Source of the DNA: Thermanaerothrix sp034436175
GTDB lineage: Bacteria; Chloroflexota; Anaerolineae; Anaerolineales; Anaerolineaceae
Assembly (NCBI GenBank): GCA_964427505.1
Contig: CAYRUO010000003.1
Location: 62,001 to 126,000 of the forward strand
DNA length: 64,000 bases
Direction of reading: 5' to 3'
Shown here: positions 17,384 through 26,820 of the stretch, piece after piece
Numbering within the stretch: the first letter of the stretch is position 1
Layout: every line of letters starts with the position of its first letter
The notes under the pieces: generated by a model
What the model was told of the DNA's origin: nothing
Database searches by the model: none
The model's input: the letters and a program-made list of their open reading frames with translations, nothing else
Made by a program: the position numbers and the translations under genes

Positions 17384-19915
17384 ATGAAGAAAAATAACTG
17401 GTTTCAGGACGACGAAGACGAGGATTTCAGCACAATTTTGCACCAGCGGACGGAAGAACTTTACCAAATTCCTGATGCAAAACCGGACCGCAAAGGACTT
17501 ATTGAGTGCAACGTGCTGATCTTGCGCGATATTGTCATTTTCCCGCGCATGGTCTCGCCCATTTTTATTGCGCCGGGGCCGAACCTGCTAGCCGTGCAAG
17601 AGGCGCAGTATAACTATGAGACCATGATCGCCTTGGTTTTGAAGGATATTGAGAAAGAAACCTTTGAGTTAGAGGATTTACTGCCCATTGGCGTGGAAGT
17701 TGCTGTTGGACGACTTTTGACCATGCCCGATGGTAACTCTTCGGCATTGGTGCAAGGACGCCGCCGGGTTGAGGTGGTTGAATTTGTGCAAGAAGCGCCG
17801 TATTTGCGCGTGCGGGCACGTCCGATAGAAGAGAGCGTAGAGATTGACCGACAGGTGGAAGCGCTCATGCGTACCACCCGCGATCTCTTTGAAAAGTGCG
17901 TTCAATTGGACCGCAGTTTACCCGAGGAGGCACATCTCTTCTCTTTAAACATCCACGAGCCGGGTTGGTTGGCGGATATGGTAGCCACTGCCATCTCACT
18001 ACCTTTCCCAGAACGCCGCGCGTTACTGGTGCAAACCGATCCGGTTGAACGCCTTAAGCGTGTGAATTGGCTCTTAGCCCAAGAGCTGGATGTCTTACAG
18101 TTAGAGGATGAGATTCAGACTCGGGTGCAAAGCGAAGTGGATCGCACACAGCGCGAATTCTACCTGCGGGAGCAAATGAAGGCGATCCAGACCGAATTGG
18201 GCGAAGGGGATGTCTTCACCCGTGAGATCAACGAACTCCGTGAGCGGGTGGAAAAGAAAGCCATGCCTGAGGAAGCCAAGACCCAGGCATTGAAAGAAGT
18301 AGAACGCTTGGCTCAGATGCCCCCGATGTCGCCCGAGGTAAGTATTATCCGCACTTACCTTGACTGGCTGTTGGAGTTGCCCTGGACGGAAGAAACCGAG
18401 GACAATCTGGATGTCAATCACGTCGCCGAGGTGTTGGAGAAGAATCACTACGGCCTAGGTAAAGCCAAGGATCGCATCCTGGAATACATTGCCGTCCGCA
18501 GTCTGAAACCCAAGCGTTTGCGCCAGCCGATTTTGTGCTTCGTAGGGGCACCGGGGACGGGGAAGACGTCCTTGGGGCGTTCAATTGCAGAGGCTTTGGG
18601 ACGTAAGTTTGTCCGTGTATCGTTGGGCGGGGTGCGGGATGAGGCTGAGATTCGCGGCCATCGCCGCACTTACATTGGCGCACTGCCCGGGCGTATTATT
18701 CAAACGATGCGCCGCGCGGGAACGATCAACCCTCTCTTTATGTTGGATGAGATTGATAAATTGGGCGCTGACTTCCGTGGTGATCCGGCGGCTGCGTTGT
18801 TAGAAGTCTTGGATCCAGAGCAGAATTTTGCCTTCTCTGATCATTATCTCGAAGTGCCCTACGACCTCTCTAAAGTGATGTTTATTACTACCGCTAACAC
18901 TTTGGCGACCATTCCTCCGGCGCTTTTAGATCGCATGGAGATCATCGAGTTTCCGGGCTATATTGAGGAAGAGAAGGTAGAAATTGCCAAACGTTTTCTC
19001 ATCCCGCGCCAACTGGACGAAAGCGGTTTGGAAGCGGGCGAGATTGACTTCCAGGAGAAAGCCCTACGTAAAATCATTCGCGAATACACCTACGAGGCCG
19101 GGGTACGTAATTTGGAACGAGAAATCGGGCAGATTTGTCGTAAGATCGCCCGGCTGAAGTCTCAAAAGCGTTCCTACCCGCACCGCATTACCCCGCGACT
19201 GGTAGAGACGTATTTAGGGCCGCCTCAGTTTTTTATGACCGAAGCCGAGAAAGAGGATGAGGTTGGCGTAGCGACGGCGATTGCCTGGACCGAAAACGGT
19301 GGCGAGATTATGCCGGTGGAGGTGCTCATTTTAGAGGGCAAAGGCAATCTGCAAATCACCGGCCAGGTTGGGGAGATTATGCAGGAATCGGCCCAGGCGG
19401 CGCTTTCTTATGCCAAATCCCGCGCGCGTGACTTTAACTTGGACCCCGACATCTTTGAACGCTTGGATGTTCATATTCATATTCCCGAGGGGGCGGTGCC
19501 CAAAGATGGTCCAAGTGCCGGCGTAACGATTGCGACTGCCTTGATTTCTGCCTTTACCGACCGAGGGGTAGCTAAAGACATTGGGATGACCGGCGAAATA
19601 ACCCTGCGGGGGCGAATCTTGCCGGTGGGTGGGATTCGTGAGAAGGTACTGGCCGCTCACCGGGCGGGGTTAAAGAAGGTGCTTTTACCGGAGCGCAACC
19701 TCAAAGATCTGGTGGACATTCCCAAGAAGGTACGCTCGGATCTAGAAATTATTCCGGTCTCTCATATGGATCAGGTGATTGAGATTGCGTTACGTCCTCC
19801 GGACCGCGGTCACAGCCGGCGCAAGTCGGTGGTTAAGTTGGTCTCACAGGAATTGGCGCGCGAGAAGCGACGCGAGCGTGAAGAAGAAAGGCAAGCCGAA
19901 AGCGAAGAAGGTTAA
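17384..19915 (+). CDS. lon: ATP-dependent protease Lon
   Basis: The 843-residue Lon degrades misfolded and regulatory proteins in the cytoplasm. It has the N-terminal substrate-binding domain (about 35-230), a coiled linker, the AAA+ module with Walker A GAPGTGKTSLG and the DEIDKLG Walker B, and a C-terminal protease domain. The catalytic pair is Ser711 in KDGPSAG and Lys754 in GIREKVLAAHRAG, 43 residues apart as in other Lon proteins. The charged tail (REKRREREEERQAESEEG) is an extra. No CIRCE-like operator was noticed upstream. Confidence 0.97.
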   Translation: MKKNNWFQDDEDEDFSTILHQRTEELYQIPDAKPDRKGLIECNVLILRDIVIFPRMVSPIFIAPGPNLLAVQEAQYNYETMIALVLKDIEKETFELEDLLPIGVEVAVGRLLTMPDGNSSALVQGRRRVEVVEFVQEAPYLRVRARPIEESVEIDRQVEALMRTTRDLFEKCVQLDRSLPEEAHLFSLNIHEPGWLADMVATAISLPFPERRALLVQTDPVERLKRVNWLLAQELDVLQLEDEIQTRVQSEVDRTQREFYLREQMKAIQTELGEGDVFTREINELRERVEKKAMPEEAKTQALKEVERLAQMPPMSPEVSIIRTYLDWLLELPWTEETEDNLDVNHVAEVLEKNHYGLGKAKDRILEYIAVRSLKPKRLRQPILCFVGAPGTGKTSLGRSIAEALGRKFVRVSLGGVRDEAEIRGHRRTYIGALPGRIIQTMRRAGTINPLFMLDEIDKLGADFRGDPAAALLEVLDPEQNFAFSDHYLEVPYDLSKVMFITTANTLATIPPALLDRMEIIEFPGYIEEEKVEIAKRFLIPRQLDESGLEAGEIDFQEKALRKIIREYTYEAGVRNLEREIGQICRKIARLKSQKRSYPHRITPRLVETYLGPPQFFMTEAEKEDEVGVATAIAWTENGGEIMPVEVLILEGKGNLQITGQVGEIMQESAQAALSYAKSRARDFNLDPDIFERLDVHIHIPEGAVPKDGPSAGVTIATALISAFTDRGVAKDIGMTGEITLRGRILPVGGIREKVLAAHRAGLKKVLLPERNLKDLVDIPKKVRSDLEIIPVSHMDQVIEIALRPPDRGHSRRKSVVKLVSQELAREKRREREEERQAESEEG

Positions 19916-19931
19916 GTATTTAGGGTGGGTA

Positions 19932-20411
19932 TTATTGTTGGGTGGGCGAGTTAGGAGGAGAGGGATAACGCTCGCTTTGCAAGGTGCGAATGCCATTGCG
20001 CACCTGGTTGAGCAAGCGCTCTAATTCGGCTTCGAGGCGGGTGAGTGTTTCAAGGACATATTCGTCCGCCTCGCGGCGGGTGATATCGGCTTCTAGGCGG
20101 GCTTGGTTGATAATTTGCTCTGCGCGTGCCTGAGCGGCTTGGGTGATAGCATCACGCTCGACCAGCGATTCGGCCTTTTCGCGCGCTAGCTGTACAATTC
20201 GGTTGGCTTCTTCTTGGGCTTGGGCCAGGATGCGGTCGCGCTGGGCGAGCAACTGCTGGGCTTTACGAATTTCTTCCGGAATAGTAGCCCGCATCTGATC
20301 AATAATATCAATCAGGCGGTCTTCATCCACCAGCACGCTGTGGGTGAACCAGACCTGACGACTTTGGTTGAAGAGTTCTTCCAGACGATCTACCAGATGC
20401 AAGATATCCAT
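19932..20411 (-). CDS. DivIVA/ATP-synthase-b-like coiled-coil protein
   Basis: This 159-residue protein is almost entirely alpha-helical coiled coil with many Gln, Glu, Arg and Ala; the region from residue 45 to 140 has heptads and AREKAESLVERDAI-type segments. It resembles short DivIVA-like or F0-b-like proteins often found beside coaD in Chloroflexota. No membrane helix or catalytic motif is seen, so a scaffolding role in division or envelope organisation is only suggested. ATG 20411 follows an AAGGAGGAGG site; an upstream in-frame start lacks it. Confidence 0.62.
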   Translation of the reverse strand: MDILHLVDRLEELFNQSRQVWFTHSVLVDEDRLIDIIDQMRATIPEEIRKAQQLLAQRDRILAQAQEEANRIVQLAREKAESLVERDAITQAAQARAEQIINQARLEADITRREADEYVLETLTRLEAELERLLNQVRNGIRTLQSERYPSPPNSPTQQ

Positions 20412-20473
20412 GTCCTCCTCCTTACCTTCCCTACCCTGATGCAATTTTCGGGCCAGTTTTCCGCTTTTCTGAC

Positions 20474-21004
20474 CTAATCTCGCAGTGAATCAATGATTAC
20501 AGGTTGATTTCCAGTCTGGTGAAAATTAGCGCCGAACTTTGACCGTAACGCTTCGGCCACGTGCGCGGGCACCATGGTGGAAACATCTCCGCCCAGTGAG
20601 GCGATCTCGCGAACGGTTGAGGACGATAGAAAAGAGTGTTCCTCGCTGGTAATCAGCGCAATGACTTCAATGTCGCGGTCAAGGCGATGGTTGGCCAGTG
20701 CCATGCGGAATTCGTGTTCAAAATCAGAGAACACACGTAACCCCCGCACGATGACCTGAGCGTTGACCTGGCGGCAGAATTTGACCGTTAAACCGCTGTA
20801 GCCGGTGACCTTAATTTTTGCCTCGCCTTCGAACGCTTGGCGCACCAGCGCAATTCGCTCTTCCGGGCTGAACAAGGCATTTTTAAGTGGGCGGTCGTAC
20901 ACGGCAACAATGACCTCATCAAACAGACGAGCGGCTCGCTGGGCGATGTCAATATGCCCGTAATGAATGGGATCAAATGTACCGGGGAAAACTGCACGAA
21001 CCAT
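20474..21004 (-). CDS. coaD: Phosphopantetheine adenylyltransferase
   Basis: CoaD transfers AMP from ATP to 4'-phosphopantetheine, the fourth step of coenzyme A synthesis. The 176-residue protein has FPGTFDPIHYGH (the nucleotidyltransferase HxGH-type site), the YDRPLKNALFSPEER segment, VIVRGLRVFSDFEHE and the C-terminal SFLSSSTVRE signature. Length is slightly above the usual 160 owing to a short tail. It is 14 bases downstream of recG and before the coiled-coil gene, probably in one transcript. Confidence 0.96.
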   Translation of the reverse strand: MVRAVFPGTFDPIHYGHIDIAQRAARLFDEVIVAVYDRPLKNALFSPEERIALVRQAFEGEAKIKVTGYSGLTVKFCRQVNAQVIVRGLRVFSDFEHEFRMALANHRLDRDIEVIALITSEEHSFLSSSTVREIASLGGDVSTMVPAHVAEALRSKFGANFHQTGNQPVIIDSLRD

Positions 21005-21018
21005 TTTTCCTCTCCTGA

Positions 21019-23490
21019 CTAACTGATATCTCCCCGGCCTCCCTGCCAGAACCGCTCAAAGTTAAGCCGCAAGGGTTGGTGTTCTGGGAAGGATAAATCA
21101 GGGTCTTGTTCAAATAGCGACTGGGCTAAGCGGCGGGCCTTTTCGATGAGGTGCACATTGGCCAGGTTAGCCATACGCAGTTCCGAATAGCCTGCCTGGC
21201 GTGTGCCTAAAAACTCACCCGGACCGCGTTGCTGAAGATCACGTTCGGCTAACACAAAGCCGTCATTGGTCTCGACCATCGCCAACAGGCGTTCGTTTTC
21301 GATATCATCATTGGTCTCAGGGATAAGCAAACAGTAGGATTGGGCTTGCCCACGCCCAACACGCCCGCGGAATTGATGAAGTTGAGCCAAACCAAAGCGA
21401 TTCGCCCCTTCAATCAGCATGACAGTGGCGTTGGGAATATCTACGCCCACCTCAACGACCGACGTGGAGACCAAAATGTGGAATTCACCATTCCGAAATG
21501 CGCGCATAATGCGATCTTTTTCCGCCGGTGGCAAACGTCCATGCAAAAGCCCAAGGCGGAGATCAGGGAAAATCTCTCGTTGTAGCCGTTCATATTCCTC
21601 AACCGCTGCCTTGGCCTCATCGTTATTATTGTTTTGGCTTTTTTCGATCAAGGGATAGATAATAAAGGCTTGGTGGCCTTTCTTTATCTCTGCGCGTATG
21701 AGAGCATAGGCGCGTTCGCGCTCGAGAGGAGAAAGCAGATGGGTTTCTATGGGTTGACGCCCGCGGGGCATTTCGTCCATAACCGAGAGATCCAGATCGC
21801 CGTAAATCGTCAAAGCCAGCGAACGCGGAATGGGGGTGGCCGTCATGACTAACAGGTGGGGGTTATTCCCTTTGAGTCGCAAAGCCGCACGTTGTTCTAC
21901 ACCAAAGCGGTGTTGCTCATCTATGATCACCAGTTGTAGGTTAGCAAACGTCACCGGATCTTCGATCAGCGCATGTGTCCCGATCACCAGTTTGATAGAG
22001 CCATCTGCGAGCCCGGTGCGAATGGCTTCTTTTTCACTTTCGGGGGTATCTCCCACCAGTAAACGGATGGCATCGGGAGCAAGGAGGGGGGCTTCAGGGT
22101 TAGAAAGTAATCCGGTAAGGTTGCGATAATGTTGTTCGGCCAGAATGCTGGTAGGTGCCATAAAGGCGGCTTGTGCTCCGTGATAGGTCACCATGGCAAT
22201 CGCCAGTGCGGCAACAATGGTTTTACCGGAGCCAACATCTCCCTGTAGCAAACGATTCATTGGGCGGCCTGAGCGCAGGTCATCACGAATTTCGGCCAAC
22301 ACACGCCGCTGGGCATTGGTGAGTTCAAACGGTAGGTTGGAAATGAGGCTTTCAAGCCACGATTCGGGCACCTCGAAAATGGCTGCGGTGTTGGCTTGCC
22401 AAGCGCGCTTTTGCTGTAGAACACCGAGTTGGAGCAGGAACAACTCGTCAAAAGCCAGGCGGTCCTGGGCGGCTTTCAGGTCTTCGTGGCTTTCGGGGAA
22501 ATGAATGTTTAGTAGGGCACGCGACAGGGGCATTAGTTCCCCAGCCTGGCGCACCCATTCGGGAAGGTAATCCTGAATGCGCGGCGCCCAGAAGGCGACC
22601 GTTTGATACATGATCCGGCGCAGCATCTTCTGGGTCACTTTGGCCGTGAGGGAGTACACCGGCACAATCCGATTGGTGTGGAGGTGTTCCTGTTCTAAGG
22701 GTTCCCATTCGGGGCTGTTCATCACCAATCGTCCGAGGTACATATCCACTTTGCCGGAGAGGACAATCTGCATACCCGGCGTAATGGATTTGGCCAACCA
22801 GGGTTGGTTGAACCAATTCACTCGTAATGCGGCCGTACCGTCACTGACGATGACCTCGGTCAGGTTAAGCCGACCGCCGCGCGTATCTCGGTTGTTGACA
22901 CTTTGCACGGTGCCAATGACGGTCACCTCTTCGCCGTAGCGGAGACGGTTAATCGGCTTGAGGCGGCTGTAATCGTCATAACGTCGAGGGAAGTAATAGA
23001 GAAGATCCTCTAAGGTCTCCAAACCCAGTTGGCGTAGGGTCTGGGCGTAGCGTGGGCCAATCCCCGGCAACACCGTAAGAAGGGCTTTGAGCCCGTGTGC
23101 GGGGAGGGTGTCGGCGGGCAGAGTGTATCCGCGTGATCTCGAGCGGGAGGAACTTTTACTCCGCTCGCGTTGCGTTTGGGAGGGAGCAGAGGTCCCTGCG
23201 GCTTGTACCTGAGTAGGAGCGGCTTCGGTGGTTTCAAGGGCGGTTAGATCGTTAATTTTTATGAGAAGGGTCTGCAAACATTCAGCCCGTTCTGGGATAG
23301 AGTAAGATGCATAGCCTTCCAGACAACGTATAACGTCCTGGATAAAATCTTCGGGCACTTTATTCTCTCGGGCCTCTTGCTGCCAAACCGGGAGAATTTT
23401 ATCCAGGCCACCTAAAACGGCCCGGTTGTCATAGCCGCGCTCGGCCTCTAACTTGATAAATTTTTGGAGTTTCTGTAATGCGGGTAGCAT
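21019..23490 (-). CDS. recG: ATP-dependent DNA helicase RecG
   Basis: RecG reverses stalled replication forks and moves branched DNA. The 823-residue protein has a long N-terminal extension (1-150) with a Ser/Arg-rich segment, the wedge/OB domain (DLLYYFPRRYDDY, NPEWEPL-like region), Walker A LLQGDVGSGKTIVAALA, the DEQH box IIDEQHRFG, TATPIPRSLALT and the late QFRGRVGRG helicase motif VI. The extra N-terminus makes it longer than the E. coli enzyme (693). It lies between degV and coaD in a minus-strand run. Confidence 0.95.
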   Translation of the reverse strand: MLPALQKLQKFIKLEAERGYDNRAVLGGLDKILPVWQQEARENKVPEDFIQDVIRCLEGYASYSIPERAECLQTLLIKINDLTALETTEAAPTQVQAAGTSAPSQTQRERSKSSSRSRSRGYTLPADTLPAHGLKALLTVLPGIGPRYAQTLRQLGLETLEDLLYYFPRRYDDYSRLKPINRLRYGEEVTVIGTVQSVNNRDTRGGRLNLTEVIVSDGTAALRVNWFNQPWLAKSITPGMQIVLSGKVDMYLGRLVMNSPEWEPLEQEHLHTNRIVPVYSLTAKVTQKMLRRIMYQTVAFWAPRIQDYLPEWVRQAGELMPLSRALLNIHFPESHEDLKAAQDRLAFDELFLLQLGVLQQKRAWQANTAAIFEVPESWLESLISNLPFELTNAQRRVLAEIRDDLRSGRPMNRLLQGDVGSGKTIVAALAIAMVTYHGAQAAFMAPTSILAEQHYRNLTGLLSNPEAPLLAPDAIRLLVGDTPESEKEAIRTGLADGSIKLVIGTHALIEDPVTFANLQLVIIDEQHRFGVEQRAALRLKGNNPHLLVMTATPIPRSLALTIYGDLDLSVMDEMPRGRQPIETHLLSPLERERAYALIRAEIKKGHQAFIIYPLIEKSQNNNNDEAKAAVEEYERLQREIFPDLRLGLLHGRLPPAEKDRIMRAFRNGEFHILVSTSVVEVGVDIPNATVMLIEGANRFGLAQLHQFRGRVGRGQAQSYCLLIPETNDDIENERLLAMVETNDGFVLAERDLQQRGPGEFLGTRQAGYSELRMANLANVHLIEKARRLAQSLFEQDPDLSFPEHQPLRLNFERFWQGGRGDIS

Positions 23491-23510
23491 GTTTTTATTT
23501 TACCCTAATC

Positions 23511-24374
23511 TTAGGGTTCAAAAGCCTCGACGGCAATTAGGCATACAAACCGTGGGCCAAAGAGTGTCATCATGGGAAGATTGGCTTTGTGTTCAGTAAA
23601 TGTAGTGCGGGGAAACGTTTCGCCAACATATTGACGTAGTAGATAGGATTCGCTCAGCGGTGTAGTGCCGGTTTGAACCAGAGCCACGTGGGTGAGATCT
23701 TCAAACTCGCTCAGAAATTCGATAAAAAACTCCACAGCGTGGCGATAGTTACGCACTTTTTCAATGGGCACCAAGCGATCTTCTTCAAATGTGAAAACCT
23801 GAATCAGATTAAGCATCTCTCCCGCGATAGCCTGAGGATGGGAGAGTAACCCGTTATAAGCCAAATAGGAAAAGGCAGGCGTACACAGCAAGGTATAGAT
23901 TTTAGGCACGTTGCGGCGCACCAGGGTCTCGATTTGATCAAACGCGAGACCCTGAGAAATGTATTGGGCTGTGGCTTGGACCAGCAAACCCAACCCTGCC
24001 GAAATGGTTTGGGCATTAATGACAGCAATGCGGGAGGTGCCGTGAAGGATTTCAGCGGCTTGTAGCGCGTTCTCATACGTTGGACTTAATTGTGCCGAAT
24101 GGGTGATGACCAACAGGTCTGAGAAGCGTTGGTGTAAGAGGAGGTAGTGTTGATAGAATTCTTCTACCGATGGTGGGCTGAGGTGAGGGGCCTTCTCCGC
24201 TTCCCACCCGATCAGGGTATGGGGAAGATCGAGCGATTTATTCTCGCGACATTCTCCAAGGGAAGTGCCTTGGAACGTAAGCGAAAAGTCTATCAAGATA
24301 ATTTGATCTTGCCCGGGAAACTTGGGCTGAGGAAAATGGGCGGTAGTGTCTGTGAGGATGCCGATGGATGCCAT
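23511..24374 (-). CDS. DegV family fatty-acid-binding protein (FakB-like)
   Basis: DegV/FakB proteins bind a fatty acid and present it to the kinase FakA for phosphorylation. The 287-residue product has the start IGILTDTTAHFP, the HSAQLSPTYENA helix corresponding to the family SSKLSGTY region, and VINAQTISAGLGLLVQAT. It lies 9 bases downstream of a FakA-like gene, which strongly supports a FakA-FakB pair. Fatty-acid preference cannot be told from sequence by eye. Confidence 0.88.
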   Translation of the reverse strand: MASIGILTDTTAHFPQPKFPGQDQIILIDFSLTFQGTSLGECRENKSLDLPHTLIGWEAEKAPHLSPPSVEEFYQHYLLLHQRFSDLLVITHSAQLSPTYENALQAAEILHGTSRIAVINAQTISAGLGLLVQATAQYISQGLAFDQIETLVRRNVPKIYTLLCTPAFSYLAYNGLLSHPQAIAGEMLNLIQVFTFEEDRLVPIEKVRNYRHAVEFFIEFLSEFEDLTHVALVQTGTTPLSESYLLRQYVGETFPRTTFTEHKANLPMMTLFGPRFVCLIAVEAFEP

Positions 24375-24383
24375 AAAGAGGGT

Positions 24384-26075
24384 TCACTCGATGGAAAGGA
24401 TCAATTGATAATGGGGTTGTCCCCCTTCATGAATCTCGATCTCGTGGCGGGGATAGACCTCGCGGATTTTATCTGCAATCTTATTCACCTCGGCCTTGGA
24501 GATGTTTTGACCGTAGAAGATGGTAATCCGTTCACGGTCTTGTGCGTTGGCTTTTTCGAGCAATGTTAAGCAGGCGTCCATGATGCTGGGCGAGGAGCAA
24601 ATCAAATTACCGTTGAGCAGAGCGATGACCTCACCCTGAGAAACTTTGACCCCATTGATTTCAACTGAACGGGTGGCGGTGGTGATTTCGCCGGTCTCAA
24701 CGTCATGAAGCGCGGCTTCCATTTCGTCCACAACGGTGTCGAATTCACCATCTGGATCATAGCGCAATAAGGCGCTTAGTCCCTGGGGTACAGATTTAGA
24801 AGGGATGACGGCTACTTTTTTGACCGTCATGCTGGCGGCATTTTTAGCGGCTAAAATGATGTTTTTATTATTGGGAAGGATGATAATTTTATCGGTGGGT
24901 AGGTTCTCAAAGGCGCGCAGGATTTCTTCGGTGCTGGGGTTCATCGTTTGCCCGCCTTCCACAATTGCGGCCACACCAAGGCTGGCAAAAATGCGGCTCA
25001 ACCCGGCACCCGGGGACACGGCTACAACGGCAATTTGCCCCGGTTCAATCTTGGCCAGATTAAGGCGGGTACTGGGGCCCTGTTCCTGTTTGCGTTCTTC
25101 GATTTGAGCGAGCAGGTTTTCAATAGAGACTTTGGTGATGGTACCAAGTCCCATGACATAGTCAATCGGGCGATAGCGATTCTCGGTTGGGACATGGATG
25201 TGCATGCGGTACATTCCATCGCCTTCACCCACTTGGATGGATGTGCCCATTTCTGCAAGATCGGAGTAAAACTTTTCTAAATCCAAGGGGGCTGTGGGAC
25301 GAAAGTCAACCACTACTTCGTAATCTTGCCCAGGCTCTATTTCTTCCATTGTCTCATCCATTTTCATCGCAGAAAGCGGTTGTACCACGGTGGTTAGTGG
25401 GGTCTCAAGTGACAAGCCTTTTACGAATCGCAACATTCCCTCGAGGATGAAGTAAAGACCCTTACCCCCTGCATCCACAACACCTGCTTGCTTAAGAATG
25501 GGCAGCAGATCCGGGGTCCTTTGCACCGAGCGATCGGCCGCTTCAACTAAAGCCTCAAGCATTTCAATATGCAATTCCTTGTCGGTAAAACGTTCAGCGG
25601 CCTGGGCAATATCTTTGATGACGGTCAGAATCGTTCCTTCTACCGGGCGAACGACACCTTTATATGCGGTGTTGCGCGCCTCCGCCAGGGCTTTAACCAG
25701 AAGGGGGGCATCCATCACGTCAAAATTATCCAATGCGCGGGCAAATCCACGCCAGATTTGGGAGAGGATCACACCTGAGTTGCCGCGTGCTCCGAGCAGA
25801 GCCCCTTGTGCGATAGCGTGTGCAATTTTGCCAATGTTATGTTCACCCGAGGCGGCGATTTCGTTATAGGCCGCCTGAAGTGTAAGCACCATGTTGGTTC
25901 CGGTATCACCGTCTGGCACCGGGAATACATTCAGGGCGTTTACCGTCTGTTGGTTGTTACGCAGCCAGGTTAATCCTGCCTCGAGGAGGGCTTTTAGCCC
26001 TTGTCCGTCCAGAGTGGGTGATTCTAGTAACTTACGTCCGTCCGGAATGGGAGAAAACTGAATCTCATTGCCCAT
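24384..26075 (-). CDS. fakA: DAK2-domain fatty acid kinase FakA (YloV-like)
   Basis: The 563-residue protein has the DAK2/DhaL-like nucleotide-binding domain at the N-terminus: NALNVFPVPDGDTGTNM holds the Mg-ATP Asp residues, followed by GARGNSGVILSQIWRG. The C-terminal half has the DegV-like/FakA C-terminal domains (DFRPTAPLDLEKFY, VVAVSPGAGLSRIFASLG, and IIILPNNKNI). FakA phosphorylates fatty acids bound to FakB for phospholipid synthesis. It is not the glycerone kinase DhaL, which is separate at 47963. Order asp23-fakA-degV supports the assignment. Confidence 0.92.
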   Translation of the reverse strand: MGNEIQFSPIPDGRKLLESPTLDGQGLKALLEAGLTWLRNNQQTVNALNVFPVPDGDTGTNMVLTLQAAYNEIAASGEHNIGKIAHAIAQGALLGARGNSGVILSQIWRGFARALDNFDVMDAPLLVKALAEARNTAYKGVVRPVEGTILTVIKDIAQAAERFTDKELHIEMLEALVEAADRSVQRTPDLLPILKQAGVVDAGGKGLYFILEGMLRFVKGLSLETPLTTVVQPLSAMKMDETMEEIEPGQDYEVVVDFRPTAPLDLEKFYSDLAEMGTSIQVGEGDGMYRMHIHVPTENRYRPIDYVMGLGTITKVSIENLLAQIEERKQEQGPSTRLNLAKIEPGQIAVVAVSPGAGLSRIFASLGVAAIVEGGQTMNPSTEEILRAFENLPTDKIIILPNNKNIILAAKNAASMTVKKVAVIPSKSVPQGLSALLRYDPDGEFDTVVDEMEAALHDVETGEITTATRSVEINGVKVSQGEVIALLNGNLICSSPSIMDACLTLLEKANAQDRERITIFYGQNISKAEVNKIADKIREVYPRHEIEIHEGGQPHYQLILSIE

Positions 26076-26111
26076 GTGTTTACAACCTTACCTCTACCTT
26101 GGAATTGGAAT

Positions 26112-26468
26112 TCAATCGGTGTTGCTCACACGCAAACCGCGTACATGCACGTTGACTTCTTTGACGGGTAAGCCGGTGATCTTTTCAATTTGGTAGCGCA
26201 CGTTGTCGGCTACGCTGGAAGCAACGGTCTGGATGCGTGTTCCATATTCGACAATGATATAGAGGTCAATGACCACCGAATCATCGGTGAAACGGACATC
26301 CACCCCATGCGTTGGCTCTTTTACCAGGACTTGCGCTATCCCTTCGGCAAGATTCTTGGGGGCTAATCCGACTACCCCATAAGACTCCAGCGCGGCATGG
26401 TAAGCAATTGTCGCAATTGCTTTCGGTGAGAGATAGATGTTACCATAAGGATTAGCCGACTGCTTCAT
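26112..26468 (-). CDS. Asp23/Gls24 family envelope stress protein
   Basis: The 118-residue Asp23-family protein begins with the GNIYLSPKAIATIAYHAALE segment and continues VVGLAPKN, GVDVRFTDDSVVIDLYIIVEYGTRI and the closing GLPVKEVNVHVRGLRV, all typical of YloU/Gls24 proteins. The family is linked to envelope stress and membrane-associated assembly in Firmicutes. It is the first gene of the asp23-fakA-degV-recG-coaD run and is divergent from rpmB. Confidence 0.93.
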   Translation of the reverse strand: MKQSANPYGNIYLSPKAIATIAYHAALESYGVVGLAPKNLAEGIAQVLVKEPTHGVDVRFTDDSVVIDLYIIVEYGTRIQTVASSVADNVRYQIEKITGLPVKEVNVHVRGLRVSNTD

Positions 26469-26508
26469 TTCTGCCCACCCTTCCTTTTTATCAATTTAAC
26501 CGAATAGG

Positions 26509-26537
26509 TTGAAATTCGATGCGGTGTGTGATAAAAT
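26509..26537 (+). promoter_or_regulatory. Sigma-70-type promoter of rpmB
   Basis: TTGAAA and TAAAAT are 17 bases apart with TG one base before the -10 box. Predicted start is near 26544, leaving a leader of about 38 bases before the rpmB ATG at 26582. Confidence 0.68.
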
Positions 26538-26581
26538 CCACCTTTGCTGATACTATCTGGATTCGGAAAGGATTGACAACC

Positions 26582-26764
26582 ATGGCAAAGTGTGAACACT
26601 GCGGTAAAACGACTACCTTCGGCCACCGGCGTTCTTTCTCCATGCGTGCCACGAATCGCGCCTTTAAGCCCAACTTGCAGCGTGTTACGCTGTTCATCAA
26701 TGGGCGCAAGGTGCGTAAGACGTTGTGCGCTAAATGCATCAAATCCCTGGCCAAAACTTCGTAG
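26582..26764 (+). CDS. rpmB: 50S ribosomal protein L28
   Basis: The 60-residue protein is the usual length for L28 of the large subunit. It begins MAKCEHCGKTTTFGHRRSFS and includes RATNRAFKPNLQRV and the CAKCIKSLAK end. The four cysteines (CEHC and CAKC pairs) mark the zinc-binding C+ form of L28, unlike C- paralogues in zinc-starved cells. The start agrees with the family and follows AAAGGA. A promoter and a terminator bracket the gene, so it is a single-gene unit. Confidence 0.97.
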   Translation: MAKCEHCGKTTTFGHRRSFSMRATNRAFKPNLQRVTLFINGRKVRKTLCAKCIKSLAKTS

Positions 26765-26797
26765 TTGCTTCTCTTTCATCATCTCTCGAACAAAAAT

Positions 26798-26820
26798 TGC
26801 GGCGTCAGCCGCATTTTTTT
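26798..26820. terminator. Bidirectional intrinsic terminator between rpmB and rpe
   Basis: TGCGGC-GTCA-GCCGCA followed by seven T on the plus strand, and preceded by AAAAAT which gives T's on the other strand. It lies between convergent rpmB and rpe, and the T run overlaps the rpe stop codon. Confidence 0.88.

Noticed and set aside
24384..26075. A second DhaL/glycerone kinase
   Set aside because: The DAK2 domain is fused to FakA C-terminal domains and adjoins asp23 and degV, so fatty acid kinase fits better.
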